Origin: Warburgia ugandensis
Taxonomy: Eukaryota; Streptophyta; Magnoliopsida; Canellales; Canellaceae
Length of the DNA: 64,000 nt
Assembly (NCBI GenBank): GCA_035236585.1
Contig: CP141130.1
Coordinates: forward strand, 33,367,501 to 33,431,500
Direction: 5' to 3'
This document shows positions 38,017 to 49,607 of this stretch, in pieces; the first letter of the stretch is position 1, and the number at the start of each line of letters is the position of its first letter. The position numbers were made by a program, and so were the translations under genes. The notes below the pieces were generated by a model. That model was given only the letters and a program-made list of their open reading frames with translations. It made no database searches and was not told the DNA's origin.

Positions 38017-39245
38017 CCCGCAACATCAGGAAAAAAAAATCTCTTGACCAATTTAATCATCAATAGAGATCCAAACTCAACATCAATGGATGATAGCGAA
38101 TGAGCCAAATCATGATGATCCAACAACAATCAAAGTCATTTAAAAACTAATGGGACATAAACTGAGGCAATCATAGGTAAGATTATCACCAATCTTCACT
38201 AAATTGCACTAAATTTCAATTTAACTATTTTATGCAAAGTAAAATCAAGAAAAATTTAGGATCCTACCATTGATCGACCACTATGTGTTAGATCTATGAC
38301 TGATTTGTCACTTTAAGATGATCTAGCCTTTCATCATCTGCTTAGGGCATAGATTAGTGGTCAATTGGAGTTTCCAAGTAGATCTAACCCTAGATTGAGC
38401 ATTAGAGCATTCAATCTATGATTGATCTGCCCCACACATTGATCTAATAGTAAATTAGTGATATAACACCATGACTAATGATTGATCCGAGTATTCATCC
38501 AAATCTAATTATGTATGCATCACCAAAACCTTGAAACAAAGAAATATGTGGCCCTTTTCCTACAATTTGACCATTCATTAATGGTCGAGGGCTTAAGTTG
38601 TAAGATTGGGCACTTATCTAACGGCAGAGATTTGGCACAACCTAGATCAACGAGATCAAAGGTAGTCAGAATCAATCAAACCACCTCAGGAAAGATCACC
38701 ACCGAAACCTATTTAAATTTATTAAAAAAAATTTGTACTTACATCATGCTTAGTAAATTATAGAAAACTTAGAAAATAGGTGTGATTAAGATGGATTGGA
38801 CACCTGAAAGATTAATTAAGTTATTTAAACTATTAATTAGAGAAAAAATACTCTGTTGACCTTGGATTAGAATATGAGGTTGCAAGAATGATTGAAAACT
38901 ATTGATCTGATTACAAAATTCAATTATACCATCAGATTGATAAATCAAATCTTTAAATTTGAAATAGACTATCTATAAGCAAGAGATCAATAGGATATGA
39001 AAACAATTAGACAAACTAAACCAATGACCTTTAATCAACAGCTAGGATTTGATATTACGATAAAAATAAAGAGAAAAACTGGCTAGTACAAACTGATCTT
39101 ATTAAGCAATCCGAGAATTGGGATACCCATGTTTGAGGTAGGTAGTTTTAACATCTATTTGCCATTGGGATTTTGAGTATGTCCTCAGTCTTACTAAAAT
39201 ATGTAGCTTTTAAATAATCAAATCATACCAAGTATTTGACTATCA
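38017..39245 (+). repeat. LTR-C copy, plus strand, part 3
   Basis: Continues part 2 beyond element 3; matches the reverse complement of 8450-9760 (GAGATCCAAACTCAACATCAA near 38088, TTTGAGGTAGGTAG near 39132). Similarity stops near 39245. Confidence 0.72.
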
Positions 39246-40387
39246 AATTAGAGGTGTTCATGGAACCCTTTTTGAGATATATACATAGTCACTGTGGAGG
39301 CTGTGGTGGCTAGTCTCCAGATATCAGAGACACGCGATTTAGTTAGCTGGTCATGAGCATGGTGTACCATGAGATTTCTATTTTGTGATACTATGTGTAA
39401 CGTTATTGTTTACAGTCCTTAAACGAGTACTCAAGACCAATTGGATGATGTGTTTTTCGAGGTGTATATGTGCACATGATGATAGTGTTTATTTTAGGAT
39501 TGCCAACATCATGGTTTAACCAATTATTACTTTAATGTTTTAAGGATCGTATGACATTTGATTTACCAAGTTAGATGATTTAACTTTTAAACCGTCGATG
39601 TCATTCCCATGCCCAGATAACAAAGGAGGACAGTTTTGTGTCAAGTGCTAGTCGACAAGTAAAACCTTTTTGAAGAGTTGAAGATTATTTTGTTATTTTC
39701 TCTTTTTACTTGCAAATGAATATGCATATGTGTGTTAGTTTGTAAGTAAGAAGAGAAGATAATGAAAATCATCTTCAGCTTCTTCAAAGTATGGCAACCC
39801 TAACATGACATGAATCAATCATTGACATCCCCTCAAGCTAGGGCATCCCTCATAAGCGACACACTGCATTAGATCTCAAGTGCAATGAAAAATGTGCAAG
39901 GGTTGTTAAGGCATTCTCCCAGTAGTGACGTGCTACATCGAAGAGCATAAGATTCGTATCACCACATGGAGTATAGGGAAATTGATATGTAAGAGTCTAT
40001 AGTTGGTAGATACAATGAAACGTAGGAGAGTCAACATCACTTGTACTTAAGAAACTAAATGAAAAGGGGCTAAAATTGGAGAAATCGATGGGTATAAGCT
40101 CTAATACATAGGAAAGGATAATAATAGGAATGGCATCAGAATAGTGGTGGATAAAGTAGTAGACATTAAAAGAACCACTGATAGAATTATAATAATAAAG
40201 CTTATTCTAAGAGAGTAGATCATAAATGTTATAAGTGCATATACACCACAAGTAGGATTAGAAGATATAATCAAGAGACAATTTTGAAAAGATATGGATG
40301 GAGTCAAGCAAGAAATTTCCAACACAAAGGGAATATTTATAGGAGCAAACATAAAAGGCCATGTATGAAAATAAAATGAAGTATATG
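39246..40387. other. 1.1 kb without recognised gene
   Basis: No open frame worth calling and no clear match elsewhere in the window. It may be the rest of LTR-C, whose other copy is cut off before this point, or host intergenic DNA. Confidence 0.4.
40383..40387 (+). repeat. Target site duplication ATATG, left
   Basis: Repeated exactly at 43041-43045. Confidence 0.93.
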
Positions 40388-40814
40388 TGTAATAACTCCA
40401 ATTTTGTAATATTAAAATCCCAAGTTAGTAATGAAAAGTTTAGTTTTTGAAGATAAGGGCATTTTGGTCATTTCACTATTCACCTTGACTGAACCCATAA
40501 ATTTGATCCTAAAAATAGTACCATTAGGTGCGTCTTAGAAAAAGGAATCCAACAAGACCAAAATCACCTAAAACGGAGTTAAAATGAGCAAGTTATGGGC
40601 CTTTGAAGTTCAGGGGCAAAAATGTAATTTTTACAAAAAACGAATTTAGCCTGCAAAACACAGGGGCCTGTTTTGATACGGGCACCCTTCATCTTCAACC
40701 TCCAAGAGGGTTCTAGAATGGCAGTGATTGGAGGAGAAATCACCGCCATTCTGGAGGTTTCTCCACCGCCATTCAAAGGCGGTGAGAGCCCCCTCCAGAA
40801 CCCTCTTATAGCTC

Positions 40815-40822
40815 TATAAATA
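40815..40822 (+). promoter_or_regulatory. TATA box of LTR-A copy 2
   Basis: TATAAATA within GCTCTATAAATAGAGC, itself a palindrome. Confidence 0.65.
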
Positions 40823-42628
40823 GAGCTCTTGGGCCCCTCTAATGGCAGCCCAAAAGCTTGAAGAAAATCCATTGTGGAGGAGTAACCTAGAGGGGAAACG
40901 AGGAGAAAAACCCAGCAACGAGCCAAGTATGCCCAAGATCCCTCAAAACCCATCTTCACAGTAGTTCTAAGATCAATTTCCCTAGGTTTTTGAATGAAAA
41001 ACCATGCAAAATGGAGCCCTGGAGAGCCACCAAGGACCCAGAGACGTTCCCTGGGCTGCACTCATTCGACAGGGTCGAACCAGGGTGTCTTGAGGATGCC
41101 CCGATCCCCCAGACGATGAAAACGTTCCAGCCGGAACGTGACACGTCGATCGCGTTTGAGAAAACCAATAGGCGCATCCGGGGATGCTCCCGCTAAGGCG
41201 CACGCCGCAGACGCACAGCGCGGTAGCGATCCGAGAATTCTCTGTTTCTCAAAACCACCGGTGCACATGCCATTGGCGCACAGCATGCTAACATTCCACA
41301 TTTTTACCCTTAAAGGCTTATGTACGTGTGACACTAAAACGCTTATAACTTGAGATCTAGAACTCCGGTTGAGGCGCTGCAAAAGGCATTGTGTCTGTGT
41401 CAACGACGCGGACACACCTAAACTATAAAATTCATGATCAAGGCCCAATCAAGGGTGGGCATGAACCTTAGAATAGGATGGTGGCATGTGGCCGCTAGAC
41501 CTTTGAAAAATTGATAATACCAAGGCCCAATTAGGACCTTAGGACACCCATAGGCATAGGGATGGACCCTTAATGCCTAAGTAATAAGACCAACCACTCT
41601 AAAACCTATAAAAGATAGGCCAAACTAACCTTGATTCCCTAAACCATGTTCAGGAGCATACGAAGACAAAGGAGTTAGCGCGACCTAGTCAGGCAGGTGC
41701 TCTATCGCTACTAGATTCTTTTAAAAGAACTATGATTGTTTTGCGAATACATGTTTTAAGTATATGACTTGTTTAGCATGCATGTGATAAATGCTTTATG
41801 CATAGACATGTTTTGTAAATAATCGCATATACATTATGCATAGATATGTTTTGCAAACTATTGCATACATTGTATGATTTATGAGCATTAAGTTCTTGCA
41901 AAAATTACATGTCTTTGAGGGTTGCCAAAAGACGCTGGAGTGCCGAGGGCCAGGCAGTTGTGAGGGACCCAAAGATGACAGGTTTTGAAAAAAATACATT
42001 GCACATATATTGCCAAGACATGTGCTACATGCATAGATTGCATGAGAAGTGTAGCCTTGACCAATGAGGGCGGGCCAGAGAGAGCTGACAACGCTTCTAA
42101 GATGGCAGGCTTTTAGGCTGTCAGGCTTCTAGGCAGGGTTATGACTTTGAATGCAATACTAGTATGAGCAGATTTTATGCATTGCGTGCATGTTTTGCAA
42201 CCGATTTCATAAATTGCATGATTTACGACGAATAAGTGTCATATGCCCCGTGGAGGTATATGATCCTATGTCCCTAGGTACCTAGGGACCACACGGCGGT
42301 GAGGTCGTGGGCATAGTTTGGACCCTATGGTTTGATGGTTTATTTGCATTGCATATGGCATGACATGAGGTTGGTCGACCATACCATACTAGATATCCAT
42401 GAGTTGGATTCAATGAAGCATCTTATGCATATCATAATGTTATGATATATATATATGATACTTTCGATTTTGGATTATGTGATCCTTTAAGTCATTAGTA
42501 TTTCAATTTGACAATGGATTTTAATATCGATATTGAACTTGAGTATTCAGACATGCACATGTTTGGAAAGAGCATATGATTTTAAAAACATCTCATACAT
42601 TATAAAATTAGTAGTGATAGACTCCTAC

Positions 42629-42647
42629 TGAGTATAGTATATACTCA
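42629..42647 (+). promoter_or_regulatory. Conserved hairpin of LTR-A copy 2
   Basis: Identical to the 19-base inverted repeat at 12379-12397. Confidence 0.6.
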
Positions 42648-43054
42648 CCCTATCCTTAAAATTTTTCAGGATAATTCCATCCACGAGTAGAGGACATCTA
42701 TGTTAGTGCTACAAGCAAGTGAATCAAAAAGGAAACAATTATACATGTAAGTCAATTCTCAACCCTTTGGACATGTATTAGTATTTAATTACAGTTGGGC
42801 TGTGTGCTGTGATTGGAAAGATCTGGGAAAAAACACTTATGATTTTTAAAGCTTTTCAAGAACTACCTTGGTTGTTATGAAAGCAAATGACACTTGGAGT
42901 TTTCAAAATGAGTTTAAAACTAAAAGGTTTTCCGCTGCATTGCATGGTTTTTATAAAATGGTTTTCAAATAAGGATGCATCCAGCCTTAGGAAATTAGAT
43001 ATTGCATTTAAAAATGCATGAGAAAACCCGGGTCGTCACAATATGATAAGGTAT

Positions 43055-43832
43055 TGTTAAGTGTTTAATTTTGGTCAAAATTCCCCTAATTTAACGTTCA
43101 ATTAGATCATCTAACCGTTCAATTTTACAAAACTTAGCTTGATTTTGAATATAAATTCAATTGACCATTCAAACCTTAATTTGTCAAAATCAATGGTCAG
43201 ATGACCATTAGAGCTCATTAGATGACTAATGTACGGTTTATATGAGTCTAATTTAGTCTATTCTTTTGTAGATCAACCAAAGGACGCACGGATGGCTGTG
43301 ATTAAAAGATAACGGTGTAGATCATCTTAAAGGGCAATGGATGGACCAGATCACCCATGAAGATGGATATGAGAGTTTCCTAGAAGACAATGGAGCTAAA
43401 TTTAGAATCATGAAGAAAAAGGAAACCCTTTCCCCCACTTCTTTCTTTCCTTTTCTTTTTGCTTTTTTCCTTTTTTCCTTTTTCTTTTTCCTTCTTTCCT
43501 TCCTTTTCTTTTTCCTTCCTTTTCTCTTTTCTTTCTTTTTCCTTTTCCTTTTCCTTTTCCTCTTTCTTTTTCCCTTTCTTTTTCTCTTTTCCTTCTTTCC
43601 TTTTCCTTCTCCTTCTCCTTTTTCCTTCTTTCCTTTTCTTTTTCCTTTCCTCATTCTCACGTACCCAACTTATTTTTCTCCCCTACCTCTCATTCTCTCC
43701 ACTCTCTCTTCTCACCTTCTACTCCTCTCTTCCTAACTTCACTTGGATCCCTTTTTCCCATTCTTCTTTTTCTCTAATTTCTTCGCCATCTTCTCTCTAT
43801 CTAAGAATATCCCACCATCTCTCCTTCACCAC

Positions 43833-43894
<62 letters not shown>

Positions 43895-45071
43895 CCCGTA
43901 TCACCACTCTTTCCTCTCTCACTTGGGTTCTATTCCACTGCTTACCGTCCCTTTGTTCATCTTCTTCCTTTCCTTCATTCACCGCATAAACCTGATCCTC
44001 CTCTTCTTCTACCCTTCACCGCTTATCTGCATCCGTTGCACACCCGAATTTCTCCTGTTCTCCTCTGCTCCCATCAGCCATCCACCCTTCTTCTATTTGC
44101 AATTTCCAAGACTGTCTGATGTTCCTTTACCGCCTAGCATCTCTATGTACCCACCAGCTACTCTCCTCAACGCCTCCAGCCAGAGCACGGCCCAGGCGTC
44201 GACCTTGACTGGCCCAGGGGAGAAAACCCAAAACGGGTTTTTCTCCCGTACCTCTTCCCTTCCATCTTCTTCTCCTTCCTCCAGCTCCCCCTTCTTCATC
44301 GGGTTTCCTGGTTTTTCCTAAAAAAACCAGATTTTAACAACATTCCAGTTTTGCCCCTCTCTCTTAAAATTCAATTCCATTTCTGTCCTTTTTCAGAAAT
44401 TACATCTGTGTCCTACTTTATCCCGGTTCTGTTTTATCCATCTCTTTCTTATCCAGGAACTGTCTAATCTGAATCAGCTCAATTAAGGCCTAACCCATCA
44501 ACGGTTTTGCCTTAATCAAAACCAAATCCTCAATTTCTCCTTCGTTTCTCAACAGAATTCAAATTAATTTCACAGAGTCATTCTTAGGACATCTCTAGAC
44601 ATAACCAATGCTTCTGATCTTAGATCTGAAATTCAGAAATCAATCTGAGCCGTCCAAATCTTGAAATCACAATTTAGCCCAGATCTCTTTGATTTTAAGG
44701 AATCTGACAAATCCGACCAGTGGATCACTAATCAAGAATGAGTTGAAGATATCTGTAAAGGAGGATTAGCTTTTAGAAGACCAGAAGTGAAGATTTTGAT
44801 GAAAATTGATCTAGGGAAGTAGTTTTTTCTCATTATTTGATTTTGTTTGTTTTCTATAAGAACTAAAAATTCTGTATTTTTGAGAAGTTTATTAGATCTG
44901 AACATTGATTCTCATTTTAATAATTCCAGTAATTTTGAGTGATTTATTTTTAATTTTAAATAATTAGATTTTATTGAAAACTCCATTTTAAATCAAGTCC
45001 TCGTGGGATCGACTCGTACTTGCATAAGCTACACTACAATAGCTTGTGCACTTGCGGTAAAACAATCAACA
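43055..45071 (+). repeat. 5' LTR of element 2
   Basis: TGTTAAGTGTTT to CAATCAACA. Contains a pyrimidine-rich tract (43427-43740) and a CT microsatellite (43835-43890). U5 carries CCTCGTGGGATCGACTCG and CTACACTACAATAGCTTG. Confidence 0.95.
43835..43890 (+). repeat. (CT)n microsatellite, 5' LTR
   Basis: 28 CT units; the matching array in the 3' LTR is about twice as long. Confidence 0.97.
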
Positions 45072-45077
45072 AGTTTT

Positions 45078-45095
45078 TGGCACCGTTACTGGGGA
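45078..45095 (+). other. Primer binding site of element 2
   Basis: TGGCACCGTTACTGGGGA, six bases after the LTR end. Athila elements use a tRNA-Asp primer with a site of this form (TGGCGCCGTTGCCGGGGA); three positions differ here. Confidence 0.87.
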
Positions 45096-46243
45096 ATTAC
45101 AAAGGAGTTTTCATAAATTTTAATTAAAAAAATCCAAAAAAATCAGAAAATTTTAAAAAAAAATCAATAAAATCCAAAAAAATACATAAAATTAGGAATT
45201 GCAATTTTTAGCATTTTAGGAAATTTTAGGTGCATTTTTCAATTGTTTTTAGGGCATAATTACCTTGTTTCCTGAATTTGATACTAATTTCTAATTTTAT
45301 TTTTCAGGAAATTGGAAAGTGGAGGAATTGGGCAAGTGGATCTTCACCAAAATGGAAACTTCACTGCTTTCCTAGAATAGGACTTTCTTTTTCCTTTTGA
45401 GTGAATCTTGTAGTGAGGATCCTTGTAAATTGCAATTTTCATTTTAAATTTTAAAGGGTTGCATAATACAGGGTAAGTGTGGTGGCCCACACTTGATCTT
45501 CATCAGAAACCCCACTGTGAGTTTCCTCACTCATTTATTTCCTAGATTAGGGTTTGCATGTAGAATAATTTGCATTGTTTGGTAGTGTAACTCATATAGA
45601 AGCATCTTTTATAATTGTTGCATTTTAGGATTTTGCATTAGTTTACTGCTTTTAATTGCATTCTTAGGGCATGTTTAATGTTTTAAGGTGATTTATATGC
45701 TGATCGAATTGCTATGGTGTGTGAAAATTAATTAGTAAGGGCACCCTACCCCCATAAGATCAAGGGTGGATTTCATGACCACCTCTTGGCCCACTTAGGA
45801 TAATCACCTCAAGCGCGCAAACCTTCCTTTCACGTTAATTTAAAATCAATCAGAAGAGACCTATAGGGCCATCACATGCTCGTAGGACCCTCTTAATAGG
45901 ACGCAATTTACTGTCAGTCCAGTGGCTTTTGATCACTGTGGTTATTGGGGGTTATCTAATAGAGCCTCGCTCTTTCCCCACCTCCTATTGACGTTTGTTG
46001 AGGTCTAAACGCCTCCTTACACGAGGGTTGTATTAACCACTTTGGACAAAACCCAACAGGTAAACAGTAATCAACTCCTAAAGAGAGGAGGAGCGCTAGT
46101 CTAGGCTAATAAAAGCATCGTCCCCACAGAAAATCAAATATATTGCTGCTTATTAGCCTTAGGATTATTTGAGTGTGCCCTTTTGTTTGCGCATCATTCT
46201 AGAAGTTAGTTTGCATCATTTAGGTTAGTTTTCTCAAAGAAAA

Positions 46244-46274
<31 letters not shown>

Positions 46275-46304
46275 CAAAAAAAAACGAAAAGAAGCTTCCC
46301 TTGT
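45096..46304 (+). other. 5' leader of element 2
   Basis: 1.2 kb noncoding leader. It has an A-rich part (45120-45190) and segments conserved with element 3. The shared leader block lies at 45949-46045 (TAATAGAGCCTCGCTCTT, GGTCTAAACGCCTCCTTAC). A CAAAA-repeat tract at 46235-46286 comes directly before the gag start. Confidence 0.8.
45949..46045 (+). other. Shared leader block (element 2 copy)
   Basis: Best-preserved Athila-side copy of the block also found in LTR-B at 18673-18772 and 25400-25505. Its place between primer site and gag suggests a role in the RNA, such as packaging, dimerisation or translation; this is inference. Confidence 0.8.
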
Positions 46305-49300
46305 ATGCACTTTTGGAGACGCGACAAAACCGGAAGGTTAGTCAAGTACGACAAAAAAGACATACTGCAAGATCAGGCCACATCTATGGATGATCAACGC
46401 TCAAGGGGTAATTCACCCCATGGAAGTCAAGGGGCTCCACTCATCATGAATGAGGACCCACCACCGTTAATGGATGATAAATATCAACCTCCACCAAGGA
46501 GGAATAATCATCAACCAAATAGAGATTGGAGAAGACACAATAGGGAATGGGACCAACAGAGTGAACATGGGGATGATAATATTGAGGGTCATCAAAACTT
46601 TCTTGGTAGAACTTTAAAAGACTACCTTCAGCCTACACGCACCAGCACACCATCCTGTGTAATTCTTCCTCAAAATGCTGGTGCGTTAGAATTAAAAACG
46701 GGAGTAATCCAATTACTTCCCAAATTCCATGGTCTAGATAGTGAGAGTCCTTATTTGCACCTTAAAGAATTTGATGAGATATGTAGCACCCAACGAACAC
46801 AAAATGTAGGTCTAGATACTGTCAGGCTTAAAAATTTTCCTTTCTCTTTAAAGGAAAAAGCAAAAATGTGGTTTAATGCACTGCCATCAGGTTCCAAAAG
46901 AACCTGGAATGAAATGACTAGGGAATTTTTAAAGAAGTTTTTCCCTACCCATAAAAAAAATACACTTCGTCGCAAGATAATAAACTTTACCCAAAAGGAT
47001 AAAGAATCATTCTATCAATGCTGGGAAAGCTTCAAAGAACTACAACTCACTTGCCCACATCATGGTTATGAACCATGGCACATCATCAGCTTCTTTTATG
47101 AAGGACTAAATTCTGACATGCGCCAATTTGTAGAGATGATGTGTAATGGTAACTTTCTCAACAAACAACCAAATGAGGCAGAAGAGTATTTGGAATGGTT
47201 AGCTGAAAGTGCACAAACCTGGGCTGACTCAGAAAGAATAGAACATACAGATAGACCTAAGTCCAATAACACCCATGCTAGGGGAGGCATGTATGCTATG
47301 TCTGAAAAAGATGATATCAATGCCAAAGTAGCATCCTTAGCGAGAAAAGTAGAAGCCATAGAAATGGGAAAGAAAAACTCAAATAAAAAAGAACAAGTGT
47401 GTAGCATTTGTGAAAGTACATCACATCTTACTCAGGAATGTCCTACAATTCCTGCTTTTCAAGATGTACTTCATGATCAGGCTAATGCACTTAACACATA
47501 TAAAAGACCTTTCTCCTCATATTCAGACACTTATAATCCCAACTGGAGAAACCATCCAAACTTTAGTTGGAAAAATGGACCTACTGCTAATGTTCCACAA
47601 CCAAGACAATATCAACCTCATCAACAAAACCAAGGACTTCTTACCTTACCTTATCAAACTCATCAACCTCCTTCTAGACCTTACTTGCCCCCACCTAAAA
47701 GGCATGTTGAGGATAATCAAAACATTCAAAACCAGGAAAGGAAAATTTCTCAATTAGAAAGTCAAATAAAACAAACCAACCAGTCCATGATTGAATTAAA
47801 AAATATGATGAGTCAAATAATGCAAAGTATGGAAAAAGAAAAGTTCCCAGCTCAACTACAAGCAAACCCTAAGGGAGTGCATGCGGTTAGCATTAATGTA
47901 TCTGATGAAACATCTAGCTCTACCATGGAACAAACTAAAGCTGTTACTATTCTTAGGAGTGGTAAAAGAATTGAGAAAGATGAGCTTCAAAAGACTGAAA
48001 AGGTAGAAAAATCCACGAAAGTTAAAGAAAACTCTAAACAAAAGGACCCTGTTTCACCTGTTGATCCATGTCCTATACCTGCTCCATTTCCTCAAAGGTT
48101 GCATCAAGCCCCAAAGTCTGCATCTAATGATGAGATTTTAGAGATTTTCAAGCAAGTCAAGATCAACATACCAATCTTAGATGCTATAAAACAAATCCCA
48201 TCATATGCCAAATTCTTAAAAGACTTATGCACCATAAAGAGAAAATTGAATGTCCAGAAGAAGGCATTTTTTACTAAACATGCTAGTTCTATTCTTCAAC
48301 ACCATAAACCACCAAAGTACAAAGATCCTGGTTGCCCCACTCTTACTTGCATTATTGGAAGCTACAAGATTAACCAAGCTCTTCTTGATTTAGGATCTAG
48401 TGTAAACTTATTACCATACTCGGTATACGAACAGTTAGGTCTGGGTGAACTGAAACCTACATCTACTACGCTCCAGCTAGCTGATCGTTCTGTAAAAATA
48501 CCGAGAGGGGTAATAGAGGATGTGTTAGTCCAGGTAGAACAATTTTGCTTCCCTGTCGATTTTCTAGTTCTGGATACACAACCGGTGGTGAATGAGAAGA
48601 ATGAAATACCAGTCATCTTGGGACAACCATTTTTGGCTACATCCAATGCCTTAATCAATTGTAGAAATGGTGTCATGAAAATATCCTTTGGCAATATGAC
48701 ATTAGAGCTAAACATCTTTAACATTTGTAACCAACTTAGTGAAACTACTGATGATTTGCACAGTATTAACATGATCAATTCAGTTGTGCAAGATCAGTTT
48801 CAGTCATCTTCCTTGCCGGACCCACTGGAGGCCTGTTTGGCCCATTTTAATGAGTTTAATAAGGATGCATTAATAGAGGAAGTTAATGCCCTCCTTGATT
48901 CTATTCCTATCATGGATACAGAAGAATTGAAACCTCCTTTCGAGGACCTTCCACCATGTGACTTCATTCCCCTCCCATCATTAGTAGAACCACTTGCGAA
49001 GCTTGAAATTCCAAATAAGTCTTTTAATGTAGAATATGTACCTAATTGGGACCTACAGCCTTCATTTGAACAAACATTAGATAAGAAATTAGGCCCACCT
49101 GATTTGTTGCATGTGCCAATAGAACAGGACAAGAAAGTGTCCATTGATCTACTGTCCGTACATCAACTGACTCTAAGGTACACACTAGAAGATGATCAGG
49201 ATGTAAGCAAAACCATGCTCCCTCCTCTATTAATACAAGAACAATCTTATAAGGAAGGGCAGAGTCAGCTTATACCTCAATCTCAGAAAAATGTAAGGGA

Positions 49301-49607
49301 AAGGGAGGACTCTACACATTTATATGGTTCAAAAGAATTTAAATTCACGGTAATTCACATTGTTATAGAGATTCCACCACCCAAATTTTCAAGGTGGAGG
49401 AATTATATTGATTACTGTGAAATTTTGAGGATAGGAAAACATCAAAGTGGTCTCATTCAACTTACATTCATGGTAGTCTACTGTGTTATAATGCAACCAT
49501 CACCAAAAATTTCAAGGTGGATGAAATATATAGACTATCATGAGATTTTGAAGTGGCGTGAGAAATCTTGTCATTTCATTATTGGAATCAGGAACACTCA
49601 AAGATAA
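46305..49607 (+). CDS. Gag-protease polyprotein of element 2 (1100 aa)
   Basis: One open frame from an ATG that follows an A-rich leader. Residues about 150-306 are the Retrotrans_gag core (YLHLKEFDEIC, then MWFNALP and FLKKFFPTHKK), which builds the particle. Residues 366-379 are a zinc knuckle, CSICESTSHLTQEC, with all C-C-H-C ligands. A Pro/Gln-rich stretch (about 420-465) and a likely coiled coil (about 470-512) follow, then a Lys-rich linker with ILRSGKRI (about 548). Residues about 670-800 are a retropepsin with DLGSS at 695-699 and ILGQPFLAT at about 770. Reverse transcriptase should follow, but residues about 830-1100 match nothing I recognise. They include a 41-residue tandem duplication (KFSRWRNYIDYCEIL and KISRWMKYIDYHEIL). 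The frame has stayed open, unlike the matching parts of elements 1 and 3. Confidence 0.95.
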   Translation: MHFWRRDKTGRLVKYDKKDILQDQATSMDDQRSRGNSPHGSQGAPLIMNEDPPPLMDDKYQPPPRRNNHQPNRDWRRHNREWDQQSEHGDDNIEGHQNFLGRTLKDYLQPTRTSTPSCVILPQNAGALELKTGVIQLLPKFHGLDSESPYLHLKEFDEICSTQRTQNVGLDTVRLKNFPFSLKEKAKMWFNALPSGSKRTWNEMTREFLKKFFPTHKKNTLRRKIINFTQKDKESFYQCWESFKELQLTCPHHGYEPWHIISFFYEGLNSDMRQFVEMMCNGNFLNKQPNEAEEYLEWLAESAQTWADSERIEHTDRPKSNNTHARGGMYAMSEKDDINAKVASLARKVEAIEMGKKNSNKKEQVCSICESTSHLTQECPTIPAFQDVLHDQANALNTYKRPFSSYSDTYNPNWRNHPNFSWKNGPTANVPQPRQYQPHQQNQGLLTLPYQTHQPPSRPYLPPPKRHVEDNQNIQNQERKISQLESQIKQTNQSMIELKNMMSQIMQSMEKEKFPAQLQANPKGVHAVSINVSDETSSSTMEQTKAVTILRSGKRIEKDELQKTEKVEKSTKVKENSKQKDPVSPVDPCPIPAPFPQRLHQAPKSASNDEILEIFKQVKINIPILDAIKQIPSYAKFLKDLCTIKRKLNVQKKAFFTKHASSILQHHKPPKYKDPGCPTLTCIIGSYKINQALLDLGSSVNLLPYSVYEQLGLGELKPTSTTLQLADRSVKIPRGVIEDVLVQVEQFCFPVDFLVLDTQPVVNEKNEIPVILGQPFLATSNALINCRNGVMKISFGNMTLELNIFNICNQLSETTDDLHSINMINSVVQDQFQSSSLPDPLEACLAHFNEFNKDALIEEVNALLDSIPIMDTEELKPPFEDLPPCDFIPLPSLVEPLAKLEIPNKSFNVEYVPNWDLQPSFEQTLDKKLGPPDLLHVPIEQDKKVSIDLLSVHQLTLRYTLEDDQDVSKTMLPPLLIQEQSYKEGQSQLIPQSQKNVREREDSTHLYGSKEFKFTVIHIVIEIPPPKFSRWRNYIDYCEILRIGKHQSGLIQLTFMVVYCVIMQPSPKISRWMKYIDYHEILKWREKSCHFIIGIRNTQR

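Larger units (their letters stand above)
40388..43040 (+). mobile_element. Solo LTR, family LTR-A copy 2
   Basis: Starts TGTAATAACTCC, ends GGTCGTCACA, flanked by exact ATATG. TATA box at 40815-40822. The 3' 1.4 kb matches copies 1 and 3 closely, while the 5' 1.2 kb is more diverged and shares mainly the AAAGGAATCCAAC module (about 40540) and the AACGGAGTT phrase. It lacks the stem-loop pair found at 11917 in copy 1. Overlapping frames on both strands in the GC-rich part (40580-41450) are treated as composition effects. Confidence 0.92.

Noticed and set aside
43322-44321. Frames of 112-192 codons rich in Phe/Ser/Leu or Lys/Arg
   Set aside because: They are translations of a pyrimidine tract and a CT microsatellite in an LTR, and the matching frame in the 3' LTR differs in length.
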